Positions 7,182-13,685 of a stretch of DNA of 18,853 nt are shown piece by piece. The stretch comes from an uncultured Adlercreutzia sp. (GTDB taxonomy: Bacteria > Actinomycetota > Coriobacteriia > Coriobacteriales > Eggerthellaceae). The translations under genes and the position numbers were made by a program. A model generated the notes under the pieces. That model ran no database searches. It was not told the DNA's origin and saw only the letters and a program-made list of their open reading frames with translations. The stretch covers positions 1 to 18,853 of the forward strand of contig CAJUSP010000028.1 in NCBI GenBank assembly GCA_910589165.1. Direction: 5' to 3'. Within the stretch, counting starts at the first letter, position 1. The number at the start of each line of letters is the position of its first letter.

Positions 7182-7190
7182 ATTGTAGCA
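7182..7190 (-). promoter_or_regulatory. Extended -10 promoter of rnpB, overlapping a possible thiN -10
   Basis: On the minus strand TGC-TACAAT is an extended -10 whose start would fall at about 7175, exactly the 5' edge of P1. On the + strand the same bases read TGG-TATTGT (7178-7186), another extended -10 form pointing toward thiN. No clear -35 hexamer is seen for either. Confidence 0.6.
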
Positions 7191-7209
7191 GAAGAGAGAA
7201 AGGACCACG

Positions 7210-7836
7210 GTGACTACTTTTGCCCTGGTGGGAGCCTCCGATTTCAACGAGGAACACTTCATGGCGGCCTATGGCGCCGGCGCTTTCGACGGCATTATCG
7301 CGGTGGACGGCGGCTTCGCGTCCCTGGCCGCAGCGGGGGTGGCACCCGATGTGGCCCTGGGTGACTTCGACTCGTTGGGCTACGTTCCCGAAGGGCTGCC
7401 CGTGCGGGCCTTCCCGCAGGAGAAAGACGCCTCGGATATGGAGCTGGCCTTGGAAGAGGCCATCGCTCGCGGTGCCGACGCCGTGGAGGTCTACGGGGCC
7501 CTCGGCCGCCGGCTCGATCACACCCTCGCGAACCTGCAGCTGCTGGCCTCCTTCGCCGAACGGGGCCTGAGCGTGCGCGCCGTGGGCGACGATTCCCGTA
7601 TCGCCTTCTTGGTCGGCCCCGGCGAACTGCGTGCGGAAGGCGAGGCCGGGGGCATCGTGTCGGTGTTCTCGCTGACCGACGTAAACTGCGGGGTCACCGA
7701 GGAGGGCCTGAAGTGGGAGCTCGATGCGGTGACGCTTACCAACCGCACAAGTTGGGGCCTTTCCAACGAGTTCACCGGCACGCCGGCCCGCATCGCCGTG
7801 GAAAGCGGCACCTTGGCGATCTTCCTGCCGCTGTAG
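7210..7836 (+). CDS. thiN: Thiamin pyrophosphokinase
   Basis: This enzyme transfers pyrophosphate from ATP to thiamin to give TPP directly, a salvage step in the cytoplasm. The GTG at 7210 follows AGAAAGGA by 6 nt. The 208-residue product carries the family's signatures: IIAVDGGFASL, ALGDFDSLG (Asp52/Asp54, metal and substrate binding), EKDASDMELAL (71-81), GALGRRLDHTLANLQLL (96-112) and the C-terminal thiamin-binding GLSNEFTG. The length is typical of stand-alone bacterial ThiN. The gene stands directly after rnpB, read divergently, and before the TPP riboswitch. It is not itself behind the riboswitch. Confidence 0.96.
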   Translation: MTTFALVGASDFNEEHFMAAYGAGAFDGIIAVDGGFASLAAAGVAPDVALGDFDSLGYVPEGLPVRAFPQEKDASDMELALEEAIARGADAVEVYGALGRRLDHTLANLQLLASFAERGLSVRAVGDDSRIAFLVGPGELRAEGEAGGIVSVFSLTDVNCGVTEEGLKWELDAVTLTNRTSWGLSNEFTGTPARIAVESGTLAIFLPL

Positions 7837-7859
7837 CGGGCCCATCTTTCCCTATCGCC

Positions 7860-7865
7860 TATACT
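7860..7865 (+). promoter_or_regulatory. Possible -10 for the thiC operon
   Basis: TATACT lies 24 nt after the thiN stop and about 20 nt before the riboswitch core, so a transcript from about 7871 would include the whole aptamer. No recognisable -35 stands at 16-18 nt. Read-through from thiN is the alternative. Confidence 0.4.
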
Positions 7866-7885
7866 GAGCCTGTTTACAACCTCAT

Positions 7886-7993
7886 ACCTGGGGAGCTTGC
7901 AGCCTCGCGAGAGCGGGGCCGGGCAGGCTGAGAGGGGGCACCGCAATGCCCCGACCCGCCGAACCTGATATGGGTAATGCCAACGAAGGGAGT
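7886..7993 (+). promoter_or_regulatory. TPP riboswitch (THI element) upstream of thiC
   Basis: The conserved aptamer segments appear in order: a GGGGAGC 5' strand, GCTGAGA (7927-7933), ACCCGCCGAACCTGAT (7955-7970 region) and GGGTAATGCCAACGAAGGGA ending near 7991. An additional hairpin (GGGGCA paired with TGCCCC, loop about 6 nt, 7935-7952) sits between GCTGAGA and the ACC strand. The GAAGGGAG at 7985-7992 is at once the 3' aptamer strand and the ribosome site of thiC, 6 nt before its ATG. No terminator is visible, so TPP probably blocks translation initiation by sequestering this site (inference). Confidence 0.96.
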
Positions 7994-7998
7994 CTCTT

Positions 7999-9390
7999 AT
8001 GGCCGAAGGTCAGCTTATGGGCGCGCAGGGTGCCGCATCCGAATGGGAGGAAGCGCCGGCCGCCCCCGTCACGCAAATCGATTTCGCCCGCGCGGGCATG
8101 GTCACGCCGCAGATGGCCGCTGTGGCCGAGCGCGAGGGCATCGCGGCTGAGGACATCCGTGCCGCCGTGGCCGCGGGCCGCATCGCCATCCCGGCGAACA
8201 TCCACCACGCAAGCCTGGCGCCCGCCGGCGTGGGCCGCACCCTCGAGGGCGTGCCGCTGTCCACCAAGGTGAACGTGAATCTGGGCATTTCCGGGGATCT
8301 GGCCGACGAGGCCGTGGAATGGGAGAAGGTGGACGTCGCGCTCGCCCTCGGCGCCGACGCCATCATGGACCTCTCCAATTCCGGCAAGACCCGCGCCTTC
8401 CGCCGCGCGCTCATTGAGAAGTCGCCGGCCATGATCGGCACCGTGCCCATGTACGACGCCATCGGGTACCTGGAGAAGGCGCTCATCGCCATCACGCCCG
8501 AGGATTTCCTGGAAGTGGTGCGGGCCCACGCGGAAGACGGCGTCGATTTCGTCACCATTCACGCGGGCATGAATCGTCGCGTCATCGAGTCGTTCAAGGA
8601 GACGGGGCGCCTTACGAACATCGTGTCGCGCGGCGGCTCGCTCATCTTCGCCTGGATGGAGGCCACCGGGCGCGAGAACCCCTTCTACGAATACTTCGAC
8701 GAGGTGCTGGCCATCCTGCACGAGCACGACGTGACCATCTCGCTCGGCGACGCCATGCGCCCCGGCTCCGGCTACGACGCCACCGACGCGGCGCAGATTG
8801 CCGAGCTCATCGAGCTGGGGAAGCTTACGCGGCGGGCGTGGGACGCCGGCGTGCAGGTGATGATCGAGGGGCCGGGACACATGGCCCTCGACGAGATTGC
8901 GGCGAACATGAAGCTGGAGAAGCGGCTGTGCCACGAGGCGCCCTTCTACGTGCTGGGGCCGCTCGTGACCGATATCGCGCCGGGCTACGATCATATTACG
9001 GCGGCCATCGGGGGCGCGGTGGCGGCCGCGGCGGGGGCTGATTTCCTCTGCTACGTGACCCCGGCCGAGCACTTGCGCCTGCCGGATGCCAACGACGTGC
9101 GCGAGGGGCTGGTGGCTACGAAGATCGCCGCCCATGCGGCCGACATCGCCAAGGGCGTGCCCGGTGCCCGCGAGCGCGACAACCGCATGAGCGATGCGCG
9201 CCGCCGCGTGGCCTGGGATGAGATGTTCGACCTGGCGCTGGACGGCGAACGGGCCCGAGCCGTGTTCGAAAGCGCCCCGCCCTCCACCGAGGGCACCTGC
9301 ACCATGTGCGGCAAGATGTGCGCCATGAAGACGGTGAACGATCTCATGGAGGGATTGACCGTGAAGCTGGGGGAAGAACATGTTCGATAA
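7999..9390 (+). CDS. thiC: Phosphomethylpyrimidine synthase ThiC
   Basis: ThiC is a radical-SAM enzyme with a C-terminal [4Fe-4S] cluster that rearranges aminoimidazole ribotide to HMP-phosphate. The 463-residue product is of the short ThiC type. It contains NIHHASLAPAGVGRTLEG, VNVNLGISGD, DLSNSGKTRAFRR, MGTVPMYDA-like GTVPMYDAIGYLEKA, FVTIHAGMNRR, SRGGSLIFAWMEA, SLGDAMRPGSGYDATD, MIEGPGHMALDEI and APFYVLGPLVTDIAPGYDHI. It ends with a cysteine cluster CTMCGKMC at 434-441. That spacing reads CX2CX3C, one residue shorter than the CX2CX4C of E. coli ThiC. I believe this is usual for short ThiC proteins, but it should be aligned. Translation is governed by the riboswitch upstream, and the 3' end overlaps thiE by 11 bases. 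Confidence 0.97.
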   Translation: MAEGQLMGAQGAASEWEEAPAAPVTQIDFARAGMVTPQMAAVAEREGIAAEDIRAAVAAGRIAIPANIHHASLAPAGVGRTLEGVPLSTKVNVNLGISGDLADEAVEWEKVDVALALGADAIMDLSNSGKTRAFRRALIEKSPAMIGTVPMYDAIGYLEKALIAITPEDFLEVVRAHAEDGVDFVTIHAGMNRRVIESFKETGRLTNIVSRGGSLIFAWMEATGRENPFYEYFDEVLAILHEHDVTISLGDAMRPGSGYDATDAAQIAELIELGKLTRRAWDAGVQVMIEGPGHMALDEIAANMKLEKRLCHEAPFYVLGPLVTDIAPGYDHITAAIGGAVAAAAGADFLCYVTPAEHLRLPDANDVREGLVATKIAAHAADIAKGVPGARERDNRMSDARRRVAWDEMFDLALDGERARAVFESAPPSTEGTCTMCGKMCAMKTVNDLMEGLTVKLGEEHVR

Positions 9391-10030
9391 GAAGAACCTC
9401 AAGAGCGCCCTGCGGTTATATGCGGTGACGGACAATGCGTGGCTGGGGGAGCGGTCGCTCGCGCAGTGCGTGGGGGCGGCGCTTGCCGGGGGCGCGACCT
9501 TCGTACAGCTGCGCGACAAGCAGGCCGACCAGGCGACGCTTAGGGCCGAGGCAGCGGGGCTTGTGGCCCTGTGCCGCGGGGCCGGCGTGCCCTTTGTGGT
9601 GAACGATGATGTGGAATGCGCCCTGGCCGTGGGCGCCGATGGGGTGCATGTGGGCCAGGACGACATGGCCTGCGAGCGGGCGCGCGAGCTTCTGGGCCCC
9701 GACGCCATCGTGGGCGTGTCCACGCAGACGGTGGCCCAGGCCCGCGCCGCCGAGGCCGCCGGAGCCGACTACTTGGGGGTCGGCGGCGTGTGCGGCACGG
9801 CCACCAAGCCCGAGGCCGGCGTGCTGACCCCCGATGAGTTCCGCGCCATCGCGGCGGCCGTGAGCATTCCCATCGTGGCCATCGGCGGCATCAACGCGGA
9901 AACGGCGCCGCTTCTGGCCGACCTTTCCGTGGACGGCGCCGCCGTGGTGTCGGCCATTTTCGCCGCCGACGACATCACCGCCGCCACCCGCGAGCTCGCC
10001 CGTATCATAGACGAAACATTGCCACGATAA
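9380..10030 (+). CDS. thiE: Thiamin-phosphate synthase ThiE
   Basis: ThiE couples HMP-pyrophosphate with thiazole phosphate to make thiamin monophosphate on a TIM barrel in the cytoplasm. The 216-residue product shows LYAVTDN, FVQLRDK (41-47), VVNDDVECAL (74-83), GVHVGQDDM (88-96), IVGVSTQT, DYLGVGGVCGTATK (phosphate and thiazole binding) and IPIVAIGGI. The GGGGGAAG ribosome site lies in the end of thiC and the start codon overlaps thiC by 11 bases, so the two are translationally coupled and share riboswitch control. Confidence 0.96.
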   Translation: MFDKKNLKSALRLYAVTDNAWLGERSLAQCVGAALAGGATFVQLRDKQADQATLRAEAAGLVALCRGAGVPFVVNDDVECALAVGADGVHVGQDDMACERARELLGPDAIVGVSTQTVAQARAAEAAGADYLGVGGVCGTATKPEAGVLTPDEFRAIAAAVSIPIVAIGGINAETAPLLADLSVDGAAVVSAIFAADDITAATRELARIIDETLPR

Positions 10031-10065
10031 GCTGGCCGCAGAAAGCCCCGAACGAAAGGACCTTC

Positions 10066-10665
10066 ATGCTTGGAGACGAGAACAACCGCGACCTCATCGA
10101 CCTTTCCGCCATCGACCGCGCGAAGTGCGCGCTGCTCGTCATCGACGAGCTGGGCGATCCCACGGGCACGCCGCTCGAGCCGGTGCTTCTGCCCTCCATC
10201 CTGCAGACCGCGAAGCTGACGAGCGCCGCCCGTACGGTGGGCATGCCGGTCATCTTCACCAACGACGCGCACCTGCCCGGCATCGACCGCGAGCTGGAGT
10301 TGTGGGGCACCCACGGCATCGCCGGCACCCCCGAGGCCCAAACCTCCCCGCTGCTTGACCCGCAGCCCACCGACTACGTGGTGGAGAAGCGCCGCTACAG
10401 CGGGTTCTTCCAGACGGGGCTGCTTCTGCTGCTGAACGAGTTAGGCGTGGACACCCTCATCTGCTGTGGCATGGACACCAACATCTGCGTGAAGCACACC
10501 GTGGCCGACGCCTACTTCAACAACTTCAACATCATCGTGGTGGGCGACGCCACCGCCACGTTCCTCGTGGGCGACCAGGAGGAGGGCCTCGACTACATGC
10601 GCACCTGCTACGCCGCCAAGGTCATCGACACCGAAGAGGCCGTCCGCCTCATCGAGGGGGAGTAG
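10066..10665 (+). CDS. Isochorismatase-like cysteine hydrolase in the thiamin operon
   Basis: The 199-residue protein belongs to the isochorismatase/nicotinamidase fold of cysteine hydrolases. The catalytic triad is visible: Asp27 in LLVIDELGDP, Lys108 in VVEKRRYSGF, and Cys141 in GMDTNICVKHTVADAY. The GxxTxxCVxxTxxDA pattern is diagnostic. NDAHLPGID (66-74) and WGTHGIAGTPEAQ (80-92) resemble the nicotinamidase-type substrate and metal loop. AAAGGA lies 5 nt before the ATG, and the gap from thiE is only 35 nt, so it is probably in the thiC-thiE transcript. The substrate cannot be read from the sequence. Candidates are nicotinamide, a carbamoylated amine, or an amide from pyrimidine/thiamin breakdown. 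The link to thiamin metabolism is inferred from position only. Confidence 0.85.
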   Translation: MLGDENNRDLIDLSAIDRAKCALLVIDELGDPTGTPLEPVLLPSILQTAKLTSAARTVGMPVIFTNDAHLPGIDRELELWGTHGIAGTPEAQTSPLLDPQPTDYVVEKRRYSGFFQTGLLLLLNELGVDTLICCGMDTNICVKHTVADAYFNNFNIIVVGDATATFLVGDQEEGLDYMRTCYAAKVIDTEEAVRLIEGE

Positions 10666-10865
10666 CCTGGGAAGGCATCCGGCCGGTGCGCGCAAGGGCG
10701 CAACAGGGCGAAGGGCGCGAGTTCTGCGGTCCAGGCGCGATACCTCGTCGCGGCGCGGCTAACGCACAAGTACGTCAACAGTTGCTTGCCAAGAAGGGGG
10801 CGGCCTACACGGGTTGCCCCCGTTCTGTGAAATGATAGGGCCGTCATTCGTTTGAAGGGAATGCC

Positions 10866-11729
10866 ATGAAAGCAGTACTTACCATTGCCGGATCCGATTC
10901 GAGCGGCGGGGCCGGGATTCAGGCCGATTTGAAGACCATCGCGGCTCATCGGCTGTACGGCGAGAGCGTCATCACGGCGCTGACGGCCCAGAACACCCTT
11001 GGCGTGCGCGGGGTGGAGAACGTCTCGCCGGAATTCGTCGGCGAGCAGATAGATGCCGTGTTCGAGGACATCCGCCCCGATGCGGTGAAGATCGGCATGG
11101 TGTCGTCGCCGGAGATCGTGCGGGCCATCGCCGACGGGCTTCGTCGCCACAAGGCCGAAAACGTGGTGGTGGATCCGGTCATGGTGGCCACGTCCGGCTC
11201 GGCGCTTATCGCCGATGCGGCGGTGGATGCGCTCGTGGAGCAGCTGTTCCCGCTGGCCTGCGTGGTGACGCCGAACATTCCCGAGGCCGAGGTGCTGGCC
11301 GGCATGGCCATTGCGGGCCGGGAAGACGTGGAGCGGGCAGCCGACCTCATCGCCGACCGCTGCCGGGCGGCGGAGGAGACGGCGGCGAGCTTCTCCGATG
11401 ACGAGGCGGAGGGGCGCGGCGTTCCCGCCATCATGATCAAGGGCGGCCACGGTGTGGGCGACCCCGAGGCGGCCGACGACTTCCTGCTGCTGCCCCATGG
11501 CGAGCGCGTGTGGCTGCACGGCCGCCGCGTTCCCACGGAGAACACCCACGGCACCGGTTGCTCGCTGTCGTCAGCCATCGCCTGCGGGCTCGCCCAGGGT
11601 TTCGCAGTGGACGTCGCCGTACGCGATGCGAAAACCTACGTGGCCGGCGCCCTGGCTAACGATCTGAACCTGGGCCAGGGAAGCGGCCCCCTCAACCACA
11701 TGTGGGCCTTCGGCCCCGTGCCTTGCTAG
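10866..11729 (+). CDS. thiD: Hydroxymethylpyrimidine/phosphomethylpyrimidine kinase ThiD
   Basis: ThiD phosphorylates HMP and HMP-phosphate to HMP-pyrophosphate, the partner for ThiE. The 287-residue ribokinase-fold protein has AVLTIAGSDSSGGAGIQADLK (start region, cited in part), ALTAQNTLGV, DAVKIGMV, VVVDPVMVATSG, VVTPNIPEAEVL, IMIKGGHG and the anion-hole/catalytic segment THGTGCSLSSAIACGL (about 228-242). A 20-residue Glu/Ala-rich insertion at about 168-186, just before IMIKGG, is longer than in compact ThiD proteins. GAAGGGA lies 5 nt before the ATG. A 200-nt spacer separates it from the hydrolase gene, so it may have its own promoter, although no convincing one is seen. That spacer holds only a GGGGGC/GCCCCC stem (10796-10821). 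Confidence 0.96.
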   Translation: MKAVLTIAGSDSSGGAGIQADLKTIAAHRLYGESVITALTAQNTLGVRGVENVSPEFVGEQIDAVFEDIRPDAVKIGMVSSPEIVRAIADGLRRHKAENVVVDPVMVATSGSALIADAAVDALVEQLFPLACVVTPNIPEAEVLAGMAIAGREDVERAADLIADRCRAAEETAASFSDDEAEGRGVPAIMIKGGHGVGDPEAADDFLLLPHGERVWLHGRRVPTENTHGTGCSLSSAIACGLAQGFAVDVAVRDAKTYVAGALANDLNLGQGSGPLNHMWAFGPVPC

Positions 11730-11771
11730 CGCGATTGGTTGAGGAAGCGCCCCGTTGAAGAGCGCCACGCG

Positions 11772-11879
11772 GGTGAGACAGTGCCCCGGAGGGGTGCCTC
11801 ATGTTCAGATAACCGCATGGCGCGTACGCGCATGATGCGTTCGAGAACATGAGGCACCCCTCCGGGGCACTGTCTCACC
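11772..11879. repeat. 35-bp perfect inverted repeat with 38-nt loop, upstream of the flavoprotein module
   Basis: The arms at 11772-11806 and 11845-11879 are exact reverse complements over 35 bp. The loop holds its own palindrome GCGCGTACGCGC (11819-11830 area). The right arm shares 22 identical consecutive bases (11855-11876) with 18667-18688 near the window end, so this is a member of a dispersed intergenic family. No transposase, target duplication or T-run is visible. It could act as a terminator-like or mRNA-end structure after thiD, or be a MITE-like element. Confidence 0.85.
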
Positions 11880-11911
11880 AACTCCCTCCCTCTAAAAAAT
11901 CTGAGCAAAAT

Positions 11912-11928
11912 ACTTTACATTGTAAAGT
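11912..11928. promoter_or_regulatory. Operator 1 of the flavoprotein-cytochrome operon (TetR-type palindrome)
   Basis: ACTTTACA-T-TGTAAAGT is a perfect 17-nt palindrome with one central base, the form of many TetR-family operators. It covers the -35 hexamer TTTACA (11914-11919). An identical arm pair recurs 45 bp downstream. Confidence 0.85.
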
Positions 11929-11942
11929 TAGGGTACTATCAT
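11914..11942 (+). promoter_or_regulatory. Promoter of the flavoprotein-cytochrome operon
   Basis: TTTACA (11914-11919), 17 nt, then TATCAT (11937-11942) makes a plausible sigma-70-type promoter in an AT-rich island unlike its surroundings. The predicted start near 11949 lies between the two operators, giving a leader of about 45 nt. Confidence 0.6.
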
Positions 11943-11956
11943 GTCCTCCGCACTGA

Positions 11957-11973
11957 ACTTTACAGTGTAAAGT
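11957..11973. promoter_or_regulatory. Operator 2 of the flavoprotein-cytochrome operon (TetR-type palindrome)
   Basis: ACTTTACA-G-TGTAAAGT has the same arms as operator 1 and differs only in the central base. It lies just downstream of the predicted transcription start and 10 nt before the ribosome site. The centres are 45 bp apart, close to four helical turns. A repressor bound at both sites would block promoter binding and clearance. Confidence 0.85.
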
Positions 11974-11993
11974 AACAGGAAGAAGGAGGAATG

Positions 11994-13682
11994 ATGGGAG
12001 AGACCAACGTAACTCGCCGCGATTTCCTGCGCGGCGCGGGAGCTGCTGGCATCGCTGCCGGTGCCTTGGCCATGGCGGGCGCAGCTCCGGCTGTGGCGGC
12101 CGAGGAGACGGTCGCCCCGGCCCCGGCCATCGCACAGCTTGCTGCGGAGACGGCCTGGGTGCCGGTGAAAAAGGCGGCGTGCCCGGGCCCCAAGGGCGAG
12201 TCGGCCTTCGTCGCCGAGCCCATTGCGGCTGATGAGATCACCGCCACCGAGGATCACGACCTTGTTATCGTGGGCGCCGGCATCGGCGGCCTCATGGCGG
12301 CCCTCAAGGCGGCCGAGGAGGGCGCCGATGTCGTTTGCATCGAGAAGATGTCCAAGGGCCGCGGCTGCTTCGAGTGCTTCGGCGCGGTGAACGCGAAGTG
12401 CCAGGACGGCCTAGACTGCAAGCGCACCCTGCTGCTCGACGAGATCTACCGCTCGGCCTACTGGCGCACCCGCCCGGAACCGGCCCGCACCTACGTGGAC
12501 CGCTCCGGCGAGGCTACCGACTTCTGGCAGGCCATGCTCGACAAGGGCCCGAACGGCTTCGTCATCACGCCGGTGCAGGAGATGCCCTCTACCTGCGGCA
12601 TGCCCTGCATGACCGACCTCATCCCCACTGAGCTTGGCTTCTACGACAGCCCCTGCCTGCCGCCGGACGCCGGCGTGCGCTCCGGCTACTCGGGCATCTA
12701 CGTGTGTCTGGAAATGCAGGAAGTGGCCAAGGGCTACGACAACCTGGACCTGCGCTTCCTCACCCCGGGCGTGCAGCTGGTGCGCGAGAACGGCGGCGCG
12801 GTCACCGGCGTCATCGCGAAGAACCCCGACGGCAGCTACGTGCAGCTGAACGCGAGCAAGGGCGTCATCTTGGCTACGGGAGGCTATGACGCGAACCCCG
12901 AGCTCATGGAAGCCTGGACCCGGCCCGAGGACTATGCCACCTCCAGCTGGTGGAACCCCGGCTGGGGCACCACAGGCGATGGCCACCTCATGGGCATCCA
13001 GGTGGGCGCGCAGATGGACCCTTGCCCTCAGCCGGTCATGAACTTCCGCTGGGGCAACCCGGACTCGTTCTACGACGCCCGCACTTGGAACGCCATCTAC
13101 TTTGCCATTCTTGTGAACGGCGAGGGCAACCGCTTCGTGCGCGAGGATCTGCCCTTCCAGAGCATCTCCAACGCCCAGAACGCCCAGCCGGGCTACGGCG
13201 TGAACTGCTGGGAAGTCTTCGACGAGACCATGATGGACGGCATGGACGACGCGGCTATTACTGAGTTCAAGGAGAAGGGCTGGCTTTTCGAAGGCGCCAC
13301 GCCCCAGGAGCTTGCGAGCGCTATCGGGGTGGATCCGGACGGGTTGGCCGCCACTATCGCCACCTACAACGGGTACTTCGCCGATGGGGTCGATCTCGAC
13401 TTCAACCGCGATCTGGCGACGACGATCCCGTTTTCCGGCAAGCGCTACTTCGCGCTGACCACCAACAGCTGCGTGCTGGCCACGGTGGGCGGCCTCACCA
13501 TCAACGGGAACGCCCAGGTGATCGATGTGGACGATGCGGTTATCAAGGGCCTCTACGCCACAGGCAACGCCTCGGGCAACTTCTTCGCGGGGAACTACCC
13601 GCGCCACATTCCGGGAACCTCCATCGGCCGCGCCATCACCTTCGGCTATGTGGCCGCCGAGCATGCTTTGAAAGGGGAATAG
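11994..13682 (+). CDS. Tat-exported FAD-dependent oxidoreductase (fumarate reductase/ketosteroid dehydrogenase-like flavoprotein)
   Basis: The protein is a predicted extracytoplasmic flavin reductase of the FAD_binding_2 superfamily. AGGAGG is only 1 nt from an ATG at 11991 and 4 nt from the one at 11994, so the latter is preferred (562 residues). The N terminus is a Tat signal, TRRDFLRG with the arginine pair at 8-9, then an Ala-rich helix and an AVAA-E cleavage site near 36. The FAD dinucleotide fold is at 89-118 (DLVIVGAGIGGLMAALKAA). GVILATGGYDANPE, NRFVRED and TVGGLTINGNAQVID follow. The end reads GLYATGNASGNFF then YPRHIPGTSIGRAITFG, a C-terminal FAD motif reminiscent of ketosteroid dehydrogenases and urocanate-type reductases. 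A cysteine-rich patch (GCFECFGAVNAKCQ) lies after the FAD motif. A lipoprotein cytochrome follows after 3 nt as the probable electron donor. The substrate is unknown. Confidence 0.9.
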   Translation: MGETNVTRRDFLRGAGAAGIAAGALAMAGAAPAVAAEETVAPAPAIAQLAAETAWVPVKKAACPGPKGESAFVAEPIAADEITATEDHDLVIVGAGIGGLMAALKAAEEGADVVCIEKMSKGRGCFECFGAVNAKCQDGLDCKRTLLLDEIYRSAYWRTRPEPARTYVDRSGEATDFWQAMLDKGPNGFVITPVQEMPSTCGMPCMTDLIPTELGFYDSPCLPPDAGVRSGYSGIYVCLEMQEVAKGYDNLDLRFLTPGVQLVRENGGAVTGVIAKNPDGSYVQLNASKGVILATGGYDANPELMEAWTRPEDYATSSWWNPGWGTTGDGHLMGIQVGAQMDPCPQPVMNFRWGNPDSFYDARTWNAIYFAILVNGEGNRFVREDLPFQSISNAQNAQPGYGVNCWEVFDETMMDGMDDAAITEFKEKGWLFEGATPQELASAIGVDPDGLAATIATYNGYFADGVDLDFNRDLATTIPFSGKRYFALTTNSCVLATVGGLTINGNAQVIDVDDAVIKGLYATGNASGNFFAGNYPRHIPGTSIGRAITFGYVAAEHALKGE

Positions 13683-13685
13683 GCC

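Noticed and set aside
6897..7213. Several overlapping short frames on both strands between divIVA and thiN
   Set aside because: They lie wholly over the RNase P RNA gene, whose conserved core explains the sequence.
7882..9723. A 613-codon minus-strand frame across the riboswitch, thiC and thiE
   Set aside because: It crosses a riboswitch and two certain genes and has Arg/His-rich composition typical of GC-shadow frames.
10666..10865. Riboswitch or small gene in the 200-nt gap before thiD
   Set aside because: No aptamer signature, ribosome site with an open frame, or near-consensus promoter was seen. There is only one 6-bp GC stem (10796-10821).
11880..11911. Mobile-element insertion signalled by the AT-rich island near the flavoprotein promoter
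   Set aside because: The AT-rich bases are explained by the promoter and the two operators. No transposase, terminal repeats or target duplication were found around it.
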